Positions 1-8,902 of a stretch of DNA of 64,000 nt are shown here, piece after piece; position 1 is the first letter of the stretch, and each line of letters opens with the position of its first letter. The stretch comes from Rhodothermus bifroesti (GTDB taxonomy: Bacteria; Bacteroidota; Rhodothermia; Rhodothermales; Rhodothermaceae): contig NZ_JAGKTL010000001.1 in the NCBI RefSeq assembly GCF_017908595.1, positions 62,001-126,000 on the forward strand, read 5' to 3'. Below the pieces are notes generated by a model that searched no databases, had not been told where the DNA came from, and saw only the letters and a program-made list of their open reading frames with translations. Both the position numbers and the translations under genes were made by a program.

Positions 1-796
1 GATAGGCCTCCAGCTGCGCGCGCAGCTGGCGAAACGACTTGCCATTCAGCAGCGGCATCGTCTCCCATTCGGCTTGCCAGGGCGGCAAAAGCAGCCGCGC
101 AGGAATGTACTTCAAACGCACACTAGGCAGCACAACGACACGTGCAGGAAAAAATCGATGGAAACGCCAAAATTCGGGAAACACTTGGCGAAGCACCCGT
201 TCCTTTGGAATACCCCGCAACATCAACCCGTGGAGTAGGGCCGGCGCGCAAACTTCCTCAGGAACAACAGCCTCCGGCTGCGCACGCCGACTGAGCACAG
301 CTGCAGGAATACGCCCCCCTTCATCACCCGGATAACGCTGCTGCCGCAGCGTCAAATCAATCACCCAAAACGGTGGTGCAACAACCCAAGCATGCGGCAC
401 CTCAACAGCCTGCATATCAAACACGTAAAAATAGCGGGGTCGAATATCCGCCGGAATAAACGTGATTACGCAACCACCAGCAACTATGTAATTCCAAATG
501 CCTAGCTCATCCAACAGCCGACTCATTAACGCACTCACCAAGGCACACAATCCTAAACGCCCATCCGCAACAAGCTCCTGACTAAGCCACCGCGCCACCA
601 CTGGAATCTGTCGCAAACAACGCTCCTGATAGGCAGCTGCTTGCGGTCTTTCTTCAACGTGCCGCGCGTAAAGCTCCAGGACCTCCGGATACTTCGACAG
701 TAGCTCCTGAAATAGCTCTGATCGGTAGCACCCAGGCGCCTCTAGCCGCATAGCCGACCTGCCTGAAGAAAAGGATTCCGAAAAGAACGGCATCAT
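1..796 (-). CDS. Partial transglutaminase/papain-fold-like protein (N-terminal 265 residues)
   Basis: Reading the minus strand from an ATG at 796 gives a frame that stays open to the left edge, so the protein is cut at its C-terminal end by the window. An alternative start is the ATG at 751, which has an AGGCAGG-like ribosome site just upstream. Numbered from 796, Cys84 sits in GLCALVS, His135 in PHAWVVAP and Asp147 in WVIDLTL. This order and spacing, with the hydrophobic beta-strand context around His and Asp, is what transglutaminase-like and arylamine-N-acetyltransferase-like cysteine enzymes show. The family assignment is inference; I do not recognise a specific protein. A TATACT element at 826-831 could be its -10 box. 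The gene lies downstream of a strong terminator, so it is probably transcribed on its own. Confidence 0.6.
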   Translation of the reverse strand, partial: MMPFFSESFSSGRSAMRLEAPGCYRSELFQELLSKYPEVLELYARHVEERPQAAAYQERCLRQIPVVARWLSQELVADGRLGLCALVSALMSRLLDELGIWNYIVAGGCVITFIPADIRPRYFYVFDMQAVEVPHAWVVAPPFWVIDLTLRQQRYPGDEGGRIPAAVLSRRAQPEAVVPEEVCAPALLHGLMLRGIPKERVLRQVFPEFWRFHRFFPARVVVLPSVRLKYIPARLLLPPWQAEWETMPLLNGKSFRQLRAQLEAY

Positions 797-1033
797 GACT
801 TGCTGCTACGTTGCCGCCGGTGAGTATAAAATCGGCCTGGGAAAGCAAAAATTAAAGCGCGCTATGGCCGTTGTCTCTACCTCAGCTCATTTTCCCTGGA
901 CTCAAACCCCTACCAACCTCACACCTCTGTCCGCAATGCTTTAACATAATTGGTCATCGACAGCGCGTGTGGGCAAGACGATGCAATCGGCAAAGATACG
1001 ATGTTTGCACGCTTTACCTTCCAACAAAAAAAA

Positions 1034-1063
1034 CCGGGCACGCTCTCCGTTGAGCGTGCCCGG
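1034..1063 (-). terminator. Rho-independent terminator of the repeat-protein gene
   Basis: A perfect 12-bp stem (CCGGGCACGCTC at 1034-1045 with GAGCGTGCCCGG at 1052-1063) encloses a 6-base loop. On the minus strand it is followed directly by a run of eight T. It lies 20 bases after the stop codon of the minus-strand gene ending at 1084. Confidence 0.93.
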
Positions 1064-1083
1064 CGGCGTCCTTCTTCGCGTGC

Positions 1084-2847
1084 TTACTTGATCGGATAGA
1101 AGTCGCGCTCGCAGTCGAGTCGAACGACCGCTTGAATTTGTGTCAGCTCTCTACGCAGGACCAGCCAGCGGTACTCAATAGCTCCACTTTCTTCATCCAC
1201 AGCTACAAGAATGTCGCTCAGCGGCTCGGGGAAAGCGTCACTTTCCTGCACCGCAATGGGGCAAATCGGGAGCAGTATGTTGTGCGGGACGAAGTGACCC
1301 GCTACATATGCCTTCCCGGTGCGTTCGACGATGATAGCACCCTCCTTCCCCGCATTATAGGCTATCTGACGCAGCGGCAGCCCACCCTGGAGAATTTCAT
1401 CGGGAGGATTGAAGATTGTGTGCGGGACCGTCAGCGTATCGGACCGCTGCCGCCACCAGTACGGTTCCATCGGCGGCAACACTGTTTTTATCTTGACCTT
1501 CGACGTATCCTTAGGAGCTGGCTTGAGTATACTTACAAAGTCGGTAGTCGAACCCTCGGGAACTGGCACTCGAACGGGAGCTTGCTTTGAGATTATACTG
1601 TAGATGTCCGACTCGCGCATTATCAAATATTCCTTTGCATACCCCGCATACGTCGGTGGCTCGCCATTACCAGGGATGGTGTAGACAAAGAAGCCGCCAG
1701 TGTAGCGAGATCTCGTCTCCTGCTCCTTGTCCGTAACAAGCGTGTCGCCAGGCCCACCGTACAAATAGAAGCCGCCTGCGTAGTAAGATCTCTTCTCCTG
1801 CTCCTTGTCCGTGACAAGCGTATCGCCAGGCCCACCATACACATAGTAACCGCCAGTGTAGCGAGATCTCGTCTCCTGCTCCTTGTCCGTAACAAGCGTG
1901 TCGCCAGGCCCACCGTACAAATAGAAGCCGCCTGCGTAGTAAGATCTCTTCTCCTGCTCCTTGTCCGTGACAAGCGTGTCGCCAGGCCTACCGTACAAAT
2001 AGAAGCCGCCTGCGTAGTAGTCGAGTGTATCACCAGGCGATGTGCGAAACTCCGGCAAGCCTACATCACTGGGCCGAATAGGGATTACGGGCCCGCGGCC
2101 TTGTCCCTGCGGCGGTGCCTGACGGGTAACAGCACCCAGCGTTTTGCCACTTGCCCGCCCTGCACCGGAGGCAACGGCTTGATTGAGAACGTAGCCAGTG
2201 TACCGTGCTGACGGTGAAGCGTTGCTCGTATCTTGAAGCAGCGCTAAGGTATCCTCAGTCAGTTTCTGCGGTACCCGCACGCGCACAATCATAATGAGCG
2301 TGTCGCCGACGTTGGCAGGCAGATCGTAGGTAAGCTCCGCACCACCATCTATGAGTGCAGTATACGGAAGCTCCCATATCAACCCAGCGTACGGCGGCTT
2401 GACGGGGTCAACAGCCATCGCCGGAACGGAGAACCCTTCGATCTGACTGAATCCTTGATTGTCACCGTAAGGTTGTCCATTGAGCAAAGCTTGCACATGC
2501 CAGACATGCCCAGCATAGTTAGGTGCTGCTGCATCGGCACCGAGTGCATTGGCTTCTGAAAGCGAGGTCTGGTAGCTTGTGCCAGGCACGTCCACCTGAA
2601 GGCTCACAGGGTTACTCGCCATTGCCTGGGTGGGCGACTGCCCTTGGTAGCGAGGCTTGACTGTTAGGCGGTAGACGAGACCCGGCGCGGATGGACTGCT
2701 TGGGGTCCACTCAAACTGCACTAAAGGGCTTGGAAGCTGCGCGCCTTGGATGGGACGGATCAATTGGGGAGGAACAGCAACCTGTGCTACTGTCCCGACA
2801 GCCCCGAAGAACCACAGAGCAAGCCATGTGATGAAATGACGCATCAT
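1084..2847 (-). CDS. Secreted protein with four 26-residue tandem repeats
   Basis: I do not recognise a named family. The ATG at 2847 was chosen because GGAGG lies 6 bases upstream and a signal peptide follows directly (MMRHFITWLALWFFG..., cleavage near TVAQ); an in-frame ATG at 2874 lacks both. About residues 25-130 resemble a fibronectin-III-like domain of Bacteroidota secreted proteins (QLIRPIQG..., FEWTP, YRLTV). The middle holds four 26-residue units, each with YxxGGxYxYGGPGDTLVTDK followed by EQE(K/T)RS, plus a degenerate fifth. Shorter YAG/YTG motifs occur elsewhere in the protein, as if the repeat grew from one of them. The C-terminal 180 residues are non-repetitive. It is monocistronic with its own terminator. 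An exported or surface role is inferred from the signal peptide only. Confidence 0.8.
   Translation of the reverse strand: MMRHFITWLALWFFGAVGTVAQVAVPPQLIRPIQGAQLPSPLVQFEWTPSSPSAPGLVYRLTVKPRYQGQSPTQAMASNPVSLQVDVPGTSYQTSLSEANALGADAAAPNYAGHVWHVQALLNGQPYGDNQGFSQIEGFSVPAMAVDPVKPPYAGLIWELPYTALIDGGAELTYDLPANVGDTLIMIVRVRVPQKLTEDTLALLQDTSNASPSARYTGYVLNQAVASGAGRASGKTLGAVTRQAPPQGQGRGPVIPIRPSDVGLPEFRTSPGDTLDYYAGGFYLYGRPGDTLVTDKEQEKRSYYAGGFYLYGGPGDTLVTDKEQETRSRYTGGYYVYGGPGDTLVTDKEQEKRSYYAGGFYLYGGPGDTLVTDKEQETRSRYTGGFFVYTIPGNGEPPTYAGYAKEYLIMRESDIYSIISKQAPVRVPVPEGSTTDFVSILKPAPKDTSKVKIKTVLPPMEPYWWRQRSDTLTVPHTIFNPPDEILQGGLPLRQIAYNAGKEGAIIVERTGKAYVAGHFVPHNILLPICPIAVQESDAFPEPLSDILVAVDEESGAIEYRWLVLRRELTQIQAVVRLDCERDFYPIK
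1669..2019 (-). repeat. 78-bp in-frame tandem repeat, four copies plus a partial fifth
   Basis: Four 78-bp units run from 2019 down to 1708, then a 13-codon partial copy to 1669. Units alternate between two sub-types (YYAGGFYLYG and RYTGGYYVYG starts), giving a nearly identical 156-bp higher-order repeat. The very low divergence at synonymous positions points to recent duplication or gene conversion. Copy number may vary between strains or be mis-assembled. Confidence 0.95.
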
Positions 2848-3229
2848 AGGCATCCTCCAATAGTTCAAGTACATGAAACATAATGAATTGCATCACCTCT
2901 ATCTTGTCCACAAAAATTATTCCTTATCAAGTCATCCTGGACTTTATCTCAACAAACACAAGTTGCGCTACCAAGGAGCGATCAGCAGGTCTTCGCGCGC
3001 AATCCACCGCCCTAAGGCGTTAATCGCTGTGGGAATCGGCTTAGGATGAAAGCTTTGCTACTGCTATTGGCAGCAGGAAAAACAAGGCGCCATGTTTGTG
3101 CAGTGGCAAGCGCTGCCGTAAAAAGAGCGTGCCCGGTGGTTTTGGATCTTAGCTGCATCAACCCTCCCTTGTAGCCCTCCCACCCAAGAAAAAACCCCAA
3201 AATAGCGGTCTGGCCGAATCCCCCAACCC
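2848..3229. other. Intergenic region with traces of degenerate sequence
   Basis: About 380 bases without a convincing gene. Three traces are visible. A minus-strand stretch at about 2970-3050 reads as a short protein tail (HPKPIPTAINALGRW...) with no start and a stop just upstream. An 18-base string at 3106-3123 is repeated exactly inside the neighbouring oxidoreductase gene near 3868-3885. The string GAGCGTGCCCGG at 3125-3136 matches one arm of the terminator at 1034-1063, and on the minus strand it is followed by T5. It may be a decayed gene end; this is weakly supported. Confidence 0.3.
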
Positions 3230-4480
3230 CTATCCCCAACGGTCTCCCCGAAGCGGTGTTATGTCCAGCTCAGGTTGCTTTCCTGCAACCAAAGCCGCCA
3301 CCAGCTCGCCCGTAACAGCGGCCAGGGAAATGCCAAGCATAGCGTGACCCGTGGCCAGCAACAGGTTACTGCTGCCAGGAACCCAATCCACTACCGGAAG
3401 GCCATCGGGCGTGCAAGGCCGAAGGCCACTCCATACTTTGGCAGTCTCAAGCACAGGCCATCGAAGCATGGGCAAATACTGTTGGGCTGCCCGATAGATG
3501 GCCTCGACGCGGTGGGGCCGAATGGTCTGCTCTATGCCTGCGAGCTCCAGCGTACCTGCCAAGCGCAGCGCGTCGGAGAACGGCGTTACGGCCACTTTCG
3601 CCTCGGTGAGCAGTAAAGGCCGCTGGGGCATGCCTTCTGGAGGTGGCGTAAATGTTAGGCTGTAGCCTTTAGCTGGCTGGAGCGGTAAACGATACCCCAC
3701 CATCTGAGCCAGTTCTACCGACCAGGCGCCTGTAGCAAGCACGACCACGTCTGCTTCAAAGAAACCTGCAGTGGTTTTCAGGCCGCGTACCCGTCGCCCT
3801 TGTCGCACTATTTCAGTTACGGTAACTTCTGACTGGCAGCATACACCGTGCTGCGTAAGGAAGCTTGCAAGCGCTGCCGTAAAACGATCCGGTTGCAAAT
3901 GAGCATCGCCCGGGAAAAACAGTCCACCCTGCGCCTGCACCCGCGTACCCGCAAGCTCGATGAGACGATCTTTGGTGACCCATTCGCAGCTCATCCCCAA
4001 ACGCGCGGCCTCTTGGGCCAACGCAGCACATTCCGCATACCCTTCATCCTGAAACACCATCAATAGGCCATCGGACCGGTAACCAAAATCGCCAATCTTT
4101 TCCTGGAGCATAGCTGTCAACGTGCGACTCCGCTCTAAGAGCGCTTTGAGCACCGGGGCATTGCGCTGCACATGACGTGCTGTAGCCGAACGGCCAAAAT
4201 GCCACAACCAGCGGAACAGGTCGAGATCCCAACGCGGCCGAATATAGAAAGGGCTCCTCGAATTTAAAAGCCAACGCAACCCTTTACGCATAACGCCCGG
4301 TGCAGCCAGTGGAATCACGTGGCTGGGACTCACCAAGCCCGCATTGCCATACGAACAACCGTTACCTATTGCCCCTCGCTCGAGCACCGTAATAGAGCCT
4401 ACACCTGCCTGGTGCAAAAAAAAGGCAGAGGCTAACCCTATGGCTCCACCCCCGACAATGACGACCGAAGGCATAGGCAC
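3230..4480 (-). CDS. FAD-dependent D-amino-acid dehydrogenase-like oxidoreductase
   Basis: The 416-residue protein starts with the dinucleotide-binding motif VVIVGGGAIGLASAFFL and continues with the LERG segment, as in the DAO/DadA family. Near the C-terminus WSGLRPCTPDGLPVVDW and GHAMLGISLAA are the family's FAD- and substrate-site signatures. It would oxidatively deaminate a D-amino acid or cis-4-hydroxy-D-proline and pass electrons to the membrane or oxygen. The substrate cannot be told from sequence, and no proline racemase, epimerase or deaminase gene is next to it to decide. The start could be the first or third codon (both Met). The upstream DUF486 gene ends only 8 bases away, so the two probably share a transcript. 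Confidence 0.85.
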   Translation of the reverse strand: MPMPSVVIVGGGAIGLASAFFLHQAGVGSITVLERGAIGNGCSYGNAGLVSPSHVIPLAAPGVMRKGLRWLLNSRSPFYIRPRWDLDLFRWLWHFGRSATARHVQRNAPVLKALLERSRTLTAMLQEKIGDFGYRSDGLLMVFQDEGYAECAALAQEAARLGMSCEWVTKDRLIELAGTRVQAQGGLFFPGDAHLQPDRFTAALASFLTQHGVCCQSEVTVTEIVRQGRRVRGLKTTAGFFEADVVVLATGAWSVELAQMVGYRLPLQPAKGYSLTFTPPPEGMPQRPLLLTEAKVAVTPFSDALRLAGTLELAGIEQTIRPHRVEAIYRAAQQYLPMLRWPVLETAKVWSGLRPCTPDGLPVVDWVPGSSNLLLATGHAMLGISLAAVTGELVAALVAGKQPELDITPLRGDRWG

Positions 4481-4488
4481 GCGTAAGC

Positions 4489-4830
4489 TTATCCTTTAAA
4501 AATAAAATACACTGCTCCTAGAAGGCAGAGCGCAGCCCAAAGGTAATTCAACCGGAGCGGTTGTTGCATGTAAAACACGGCAAACGGAATAAACACGCTT
4601 AGTGTAATCACTTCCTGCAAGATCTTCAGCTGGGCCAGGTTAAAAACCGTAAATCCAATGCGGTTGGCTGGGACTTGCAACATATATTCGAACAGCGCAA
4701 TGCTCCAGCTGACCACTACAGCCACATACCAGGGCCGATCACCCAAATGCCGCAAATGCCCGTACCAGGCGAACGTCATAAACACGTTTGACAAAACCAA
4801 CAACCCAATCGTTTGCAGTCCAGGATGCAT
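4489..4830 (-). CDS. DUF486 (DMT-superfamily) small membrane protein
   Basis: A 113-residue protein with four hydrophobic helices. It has the family's typical core FMTFAWYGHL near the start, a central motif around EYMLQVPANRIGF, and a QLKILQEVITLSVF segment. The length is normal for DUF486 proteins, which resemble half-size drug/metabolite transporters. Function is not established. It is the first gene of an apparent two-gene transcript with the amino-acid oxidoreductase 8 bases downstream, which could mean transport and oxidation of a related compound; that is inference. Confidence 0.85.
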   Translation of the reverse strand: MHPGLQTIGLLVLSNVFMTFAWYGHLRHLGDRPWYVAVVVSWSIALFEYMLQVPANRIGFTVFNLAQLKILQEVITLSVFIPFAVFYMQQPLRLNYLWAALCLLGAVYFIFKG

Positions 4831-5016
4831 GGCATGTCTTCGGTTAGTGCCCTACCACAAAATGCCAGTCAACAATGAGGCACCCAAGCCGTTTCCTCTT
4901 GGGCATCCCTTTCCAAGGCGATCGGCTAAACATTTAGGCTAAAGCAGACCTGCAACGACAATTTTCATGCAAGCTTAACACTCGTCTTTTGAAGGTCTCT
5001 GCACAAAAACATAGTT

Positions 5017-5024
5017 TATCGTTC
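5017..5024. promoter_or_regulatory. Weak candidate LacI-type half-operator upstream of galT
   Basis: TATCGTTC shares the ATCGTT core with the AATCGTTT sites in front of susC (25883-25890) and galM (32018-32025). It lies 44 bases before the galT start. Single-motif evidence only. Confidence 0.25.
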
Positions 5025-5067
5025 AATTGGGATATATACCGGTTCAAGATAAATTAACTCGATCGAA

Positions 5068-6126
5068 GTGGCTTGCAGTCTAGAAAATTATCCGCACCGG
5101 AGGCGGAATCTGCTCACCGGTGAATGGGTGTTGGTATCCCCTCACCGGGCGCAGCGACCTTGGCAAGGCCAGCTTGAGTCCCTGCCGGTAGCGACACGTC
5201 CTGTTTATGACCCCCAATGTTACCTGTGCCCAGGGAACGAGCGTGCTGGTGGCCATCGCAATCCCCATTACACCGAAACGTTTGTCTTTGATAACGACTT
5301 TGCTGCGCTGCGCCTAGATGCTCCGGCAGCGCAGGAAACCTTTGGCGACCTGTTGGAAGCCCATGCAGAGCGTGGCCTTTGCCGCGTTGTGTGTTTTTCA
5401 CCGCGGCATGACCTTACGCTCGCTGAGATGGATACCGACGCTATCCGAAGGGTTGTCGAGGTTTGGACGACGCAGCATGCCGAGCTAGGAAGCTTTCCGG
5501 AAATTCGCTACGTGCAGATTTTTGAAAACAAAGGGGAAGTGATGGGTTGCAGCAATCCCCATCCTCATGGTCAGATCTGGGCGCAGGAAACCATACCGAA
5601 TGAGCCATGGAAAGAAACGCTGCAGCAGCAAGCCTACTATAACCGCACGGGAAACACGCTACTTGGCGACTATCTGGCGCTTGAACTGCGCTTGGGTCTG
5701 CGGATCGTCTGCGAAAACGCACACTTTGTCGCGCTGGTCCCCTATTGGGCTATCTGGCCTTTTGAAACCCTGGTGGTCAGTCGCCGCCCTGTCCCTAGCT
5801 TACTTGAGCTCACCGAAGCCGAACGCCAGGGCCTAGCCGATATCCTCAAGCGTCTGCTGGTACGTTACGATAATCTTTTTCAGGTGTCTTTTCCGTACTC
5901 AGCCGGTTTTCATCAGGCACCGACCGATGGGCAGCAGCATCCAGAGTGGCATCTGCATTTGCACGTCTATCCGCCGCTTTTGCGATCGGCCACCATCCGC
6001 AAGTTTATGGTAGGCTATGAAATGCTGGCTATGCCACAGCGGGACCTGACGCCTGAAGCCGCTGCCGCGCAGCTTCGCAGACTTTCAGAAATCCACTTTC
6101 GCACGGAACCATCTGTAACCGCTTAA
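5068..6126 (+). CDS. galT: Galactose-1-phosphate uridylyltransferase
   Basis: Second step of the Leloir pathway, exchanging UMP between UDP-glucose and galactose-1-phosphate in the cytoplasm. The 352-residue product has the N-terminal signature [17 protein letters not shown], a zinc-binding pair Cys51/Cys54 (CYLCPG), and the catalytic HPH motif at residues 165-167 in [12 protein letters not shown], with His167 as the uridylylated residue. HLHLHVYPP near the end supplies the other metal-site histidines. The start is a GTG at 5068; no in-frame ATG lies upstream and the family motif begins soon after. A symporter follows after 5 bases and galK after that, forming one operon. Confidence 0.96.
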   Translation: MACSLENYPHRRRNLLTGEWVLVSPHRAQRPWQGQLESLPVATRPVYDPQCYLCPGNERAGGHRNPHYTETFVFDNDFAALRLDAPAAQETFGDLLEAHAERGLCRVVCFSPRHDLTLAEMDTDAIRRVVEVWTTQHAELGSFPEIRYVQIFENKGEVMGCSNPHPHGQIWAQETIPNEPWKETLQQQAYYNRTGNTLLGDYLALELRLGLRIVCENAHFVALVPYWAIWPFETLVVSRRPVPSLLELTEAERQGLADILKRLLVRYDNLFQVSFPYSAGFHQAPTDGQQHPEWHLHLHVYPPLLRSATIRKFMVGYEMLAMPQRDLTPEAAAAQLRRLSEIHFRTEPSVTA

Positions 6127-6131
6127 CGACG

Positions 6132-7658
6132 ATGTTTATCTGGCTAGACTGGATTGCTTTTGCGCTGTTTACCGCCTTGGTCATTGGCATTTCGATCTAT
6201 GCGTCGCGCAAAGAAGAAACCGGGGAAGATTACTTCTTGGCGGGTCGTAAGCTGACCTGGGGAATTATCGGCTTTTCGCTCATTGCCGCAAACATCTCCA
6301 CGGAACACTTCGTGGGCATGGCGGGACGCGGCTTTGAGCTGGGCTTGGCCATTGCCAGCTACGAATGGATGGCTGCTGTCACGCTCGTGCTGGTCGCCTT
6401 TTTCTTTCTGCCCAAGTTCCTACAGGCTGGCATTTATACCATGCCTGAATATTTGGAATACCGCTACAACACTGCAGCCCGCACCGTGATGACGGTTTTT
6501 ATGATGCTGGCGTATGTATTTGTGGCGTTGGCGACAGTGCTTTACTCAGGTGCCTTAGCGATAGAGGCCATCTTTGGCATTAGTACACCCAAAGGCATCT
6601 GGATTATCGGTTTACTAGCAGGAATATACACGGTCTATGGGGGCTTAAAAGCGGTCGCCTGGTCCGAAATGCTCCAATGCATTATGCTCCTGCTAGGAGG
6701 ACTGCTGGTAACGGTGCTGGGCTTTCAGGCCCTTGGAGGCGTTGGGGTGTTTTTTGAGCAGGCAGGCGATAAGTTGCACACGGTGCTTCCTTGGGATCAC
6801 CCTGAAATGCCTTGGGTAGCTGTTTTTATTGGGGGGCTCTGGATTCCTAACCTGTTTTATTGGGGGCTAAACCAGTTCATCACGCAGCGCACGCTAGGAG
6901 CGCGTAGCCTTAAGGAAGGTCAGAAAGGCATCCTGCTAGCTGCTTTGCTCAAGTTGCTTATCCCATTCATTATTGTATTTCCCGGCATTATGGCCGCGCT
7001 GCTTTATCCTAACAAGGTTGCCCAACCTGACCAAGCCTATCCCATCTTAATTCGGGAGCTTGTCCCTGTGGGCGTGCGCGGGTTCATGCTGGCTGCCTTG
7101 ATGGGAGCCGTAATGAGTACCCTGGCCGCATTGCTCAACTCTGCAGCAACGATTTTCACCGTTGATCTCTACCAGCGGCACTGGAAGCGAGGTCAGGCTT
7201 CTCCCCGCCAGCTAGTAACGATAGGGCGCCTGGCTACCACGGCTTTTATGATCTTTGGCTGCCTATGGGCACCAGTGGTTGCCAAAACCGGCAGTGTTTT
7301 TCAGTATATCCAAATGTTTTGGGGCTTCATTTCGCCTGGCATTACCGCAGCCTTTCTTTTTGGGCTTTTCTCGAAGCGTACGCCACCCGAAGCCGCTATT
7401 GGGGCGATGTTTCTGGGTATTCCGGTCTATGGCCTGCTGCTCTGGAAGTTACCAGAAGTCGCCTTTTTGCATCACATGATGATCACGTTTCTCGTGCTGG
7501 CTGCCTTTATGCTGATCGTTACCAAGCTGCGGCCGCTTGCCGAACCGCCCCGCCTGCCCAACACCCCGCCCATTTCCATGGAGACCGATCCTCGACTCCG
7601 CTGGCTAGGACTGGGCATTGTAGCTCTGACCGCCTCGCTTTACCTCCTGTTTTGGTAA
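6132..7658 (+). CDS. Sodium/sugar symporter of the SSS family (vSGLT-like)
   Basis: A 508-residue polytopic inner-membrane protein with about 14 hydrophobic helices. The segment IYASRKEETGEDYFLAGRKL after helix 1, then WGIIGFSLIAANISTEHFVGMAG, is diagnostic of solute:sodium symporters and closely resembles the Vibrio Na+/galactose transporter. ALLNSAATIFTVDLYQR is the conserved helix-8 segment. Its position between galT (5 bases upstream) and galK supports galactose as the substrate, although arabinose or glucose are possible. It would import sugar released outside the cell by the neighbouring glycoside hydrolases. Confidence 0.92.
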   Translation: MFIWLDWIAFALFTALVIGISIYASRKEETGEDYFLAGRKLTWGIIGFSLIAANISTEHFVGMAGRGFELGLAIASYEWMAAVTLVLVAFFFLPKFLQAGIYTMPEYLEYRYNTAARTVMTVFMMLAYVFVALATVLYSGALAIEAIFGISTPKGIWIIGLLAGIYTVYGGLKAVAWSEMLQCIMLLLGGLLVTVLGFQALGGVGVFFEQAGDKLHTVLPWDHPEMPWVAVFIGGLWIPNLFYWGLNQFITQRTLGARSLKEGQKGILLAALLKLLIPFIIVFPGIMAALLYPNKVAQPDQAYPILIRELVPVGVRGFMLAALMGAVMSTLAALLNSAATIFTVDLYQRHWKRGQASPRQLVTIGRLATTAFMIFGCLWAPVVAKTGSVFQYIQMFWGFISPGITAAFLFGLFSKRTPPEAAIGAMFLGIPVYGLLLWKLPEVAFLHHMMITFLVLAAFMLIVTKLRPLAEPPRLPNTPPISMETDPRLRWLGLGIVALTASLYLLFW

Positions 7659-7675
7659 TGTTTAGGATGTGGCCT

Positions 7676-8902
7676 ATGACACGCTCGCTTTTAATGGAAA
7701 CGGTCCTCAACCAGCTATTAACCGCCTTTCAGCATTTTTTTGGAGATACCCGTCAGGTGATGGTTGCACGCGCGCCAGGTCGCGTCAACTTAATCGGTGA
7801 CCATACCGACTATAACGACGGTTTTGTATTGCCGATGACGCTTGCGCAGGCTGTTTACATGGCCTTGCGCCCCCGATCGGATCGCAACGTTCGGCTCTAT
7901 TCCCTAAATTTTGCTGAATGGGCTACGTTTTCGCTGGATGCCCTGCCGGGCAAAGGCACGCGCTGGGTGCACTACATCGGAGGCGTTGTGGCCGAACTGC
8001 ACCGCCGCTGCCTACTCCCCTCCGGATTTGAGGGAGTAGTCTATGGGGATGTGCCGCTAGGATCCGGTCTGAGCTCGTCGGCTGCGCTCGAAGTGGCCAC
8101 GTTGGTCACGCTCCAGAACATGTTTGGCTTTGCGATGTCTGGCGAAGAGGCTGCCCGGCTGTGCCAGCATGTAGAGCACACGTACGTGGGCGTGCATTGC
8201 GGCATCATGGATCAGTTTGCTTCCCGGCTGGGACGTGCAGGGCATGCGCTGTTTTTAGACTGCCGTACTTTGGCCTATCGCCACGTACCGGTTCAGCTAA
8301 CAGACTGGATGTTTGTGATCATCGACAGCCAAGCCCCTCGAGCCCTGGCCACGTCGGGCTATAACGAACGCCGGGCTGAATGTGAAGCTGGCGTAGCCTT
8401 TTTCCAAAGCATTGATCCTTCAATTCGCGCGCTGCGCGACGTTTCGCCTGAGCTGCTCTGGGCCTATCCTAACCACCCTTCACCGCTTATTTGGCGACGC
8501 TGCCGGCACGTTGTCGAAGAAAACCGCCGCGTGCTTGAGGCTGTAACCGACCTAGAGCAAGGACACCTTGAGGACTTTGGCCAGTGCATGAACGCCTCAC
8601 ACGACAGCCTGCGCGACCTCTACGAGGTCAGCGCTTTCCCTCTCGACCTCATCGTCAACGTAGCGCGAAGCGTCGAAGGCGTGCTGGGAGCGCGCCTTAC
8701 TGGCGCCGGTTTTGGAGGATGCGTGGTCGTACTCGTCCACCGCGACGCGTGCTCAACCCTGGAAGCCTGCGTTCGCCAGGCTTATGAAAAGCACTTCGGC
8801 AAACAACCGGCCTTCTACCCCCTCGGTCACAATATCACTGCGGAGGTGCTTTGGCGTAGTGCTTCAACCGACAGCGATGGCTGCGCCTCCGCAATCCCTT
8901 AA
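7676..8902 (+). CDS. galK: Galactokinase
   Basis: First step of the Leloir pathway, ATP-dependent phosphorylation of galactose. The galactokinase signature appears as GRVNLIGDHTDYNDGFVLPM; Asp replaces the usual Glu of GEHTDY. The GHMP-kinase ATP loop is LGSGLSSSAALEVA, and GAGFGGCVVVLV is the third GHMP motif. Several in-frame starts exist. ATG 7676 has AGGATG about 9 bases upstream, ATG 7658 overlaps the symporter stop as TAATG (translational coupling), and ATG 7694 is shortest. The frame is open far upstream into the symporter gene, but that extension is not galactokinase. The stop overlaps the convergent glycosidase gene by four bases. Confidence 0.94.
   Translation: MTRSLLMETVLNQLLTAFQHFFGDTRQVMVARAPGRVNLIGDHTDYNDGFVLPMTLAQAVYMALRPRSDRNVRLYSLNFAEWATFSLDALPGKGTRWVHYIGGVVAELHRRCLLPSGFEGVVYGDVPLGSGLSSSAALEVATLVTLQNMFGFAMSGEEAARLCQHVEHTYVGVHCGIMDQFASRLGRAGHALFLDCRTLAYRHVPVQLTDWMFVIIDSQAPRALATSGYNERRAECEAGVAFFQSIDPSIRALRDVSPELLWAYPNHPSPLIWRRCRHVVEENRRVLEAVTDLEQGHLEDFGQCMNASHDSLRDLYEVSAFPLDLIVNVARSVEGVLGARLTGAGFGGCVVVLVHRDACSTLEACVRQAYEKHFGKQPAFYPLGHNITAEVLWRSASTDSDGCASAIP

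Noticed and set aside
1708-2019. Regular direct repeats as a possible CRISPR array
   Set aside because: The 78-bp units are contiguous, in frame with a secreted protein, and have no unique spacers or cas genes nearby.
3012-3239. Minus-strand 75-codon frame after the oxidoreductase
   Set aside because: Overlaps the end of the oxidoreductase frame, has no ribosome site and a non-biased composition; not accepted as a gene.
7265-7657. N-terminal extension of galactokinase into the symporter gene
   Set aside because: The frame happens to be open, but the extension has no galactokinase character and fully overlaps a conserved symporter; the true start is at 7658-7694.
7790-7810. Asp in place of Glu in the galactokinase GEHTDY motif as a sign of inactivity
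   Set aside because: The change is conservative, all other GHMP motifs are intact, and the gene sits in a complete gal operon, so the enzyme is probably active.
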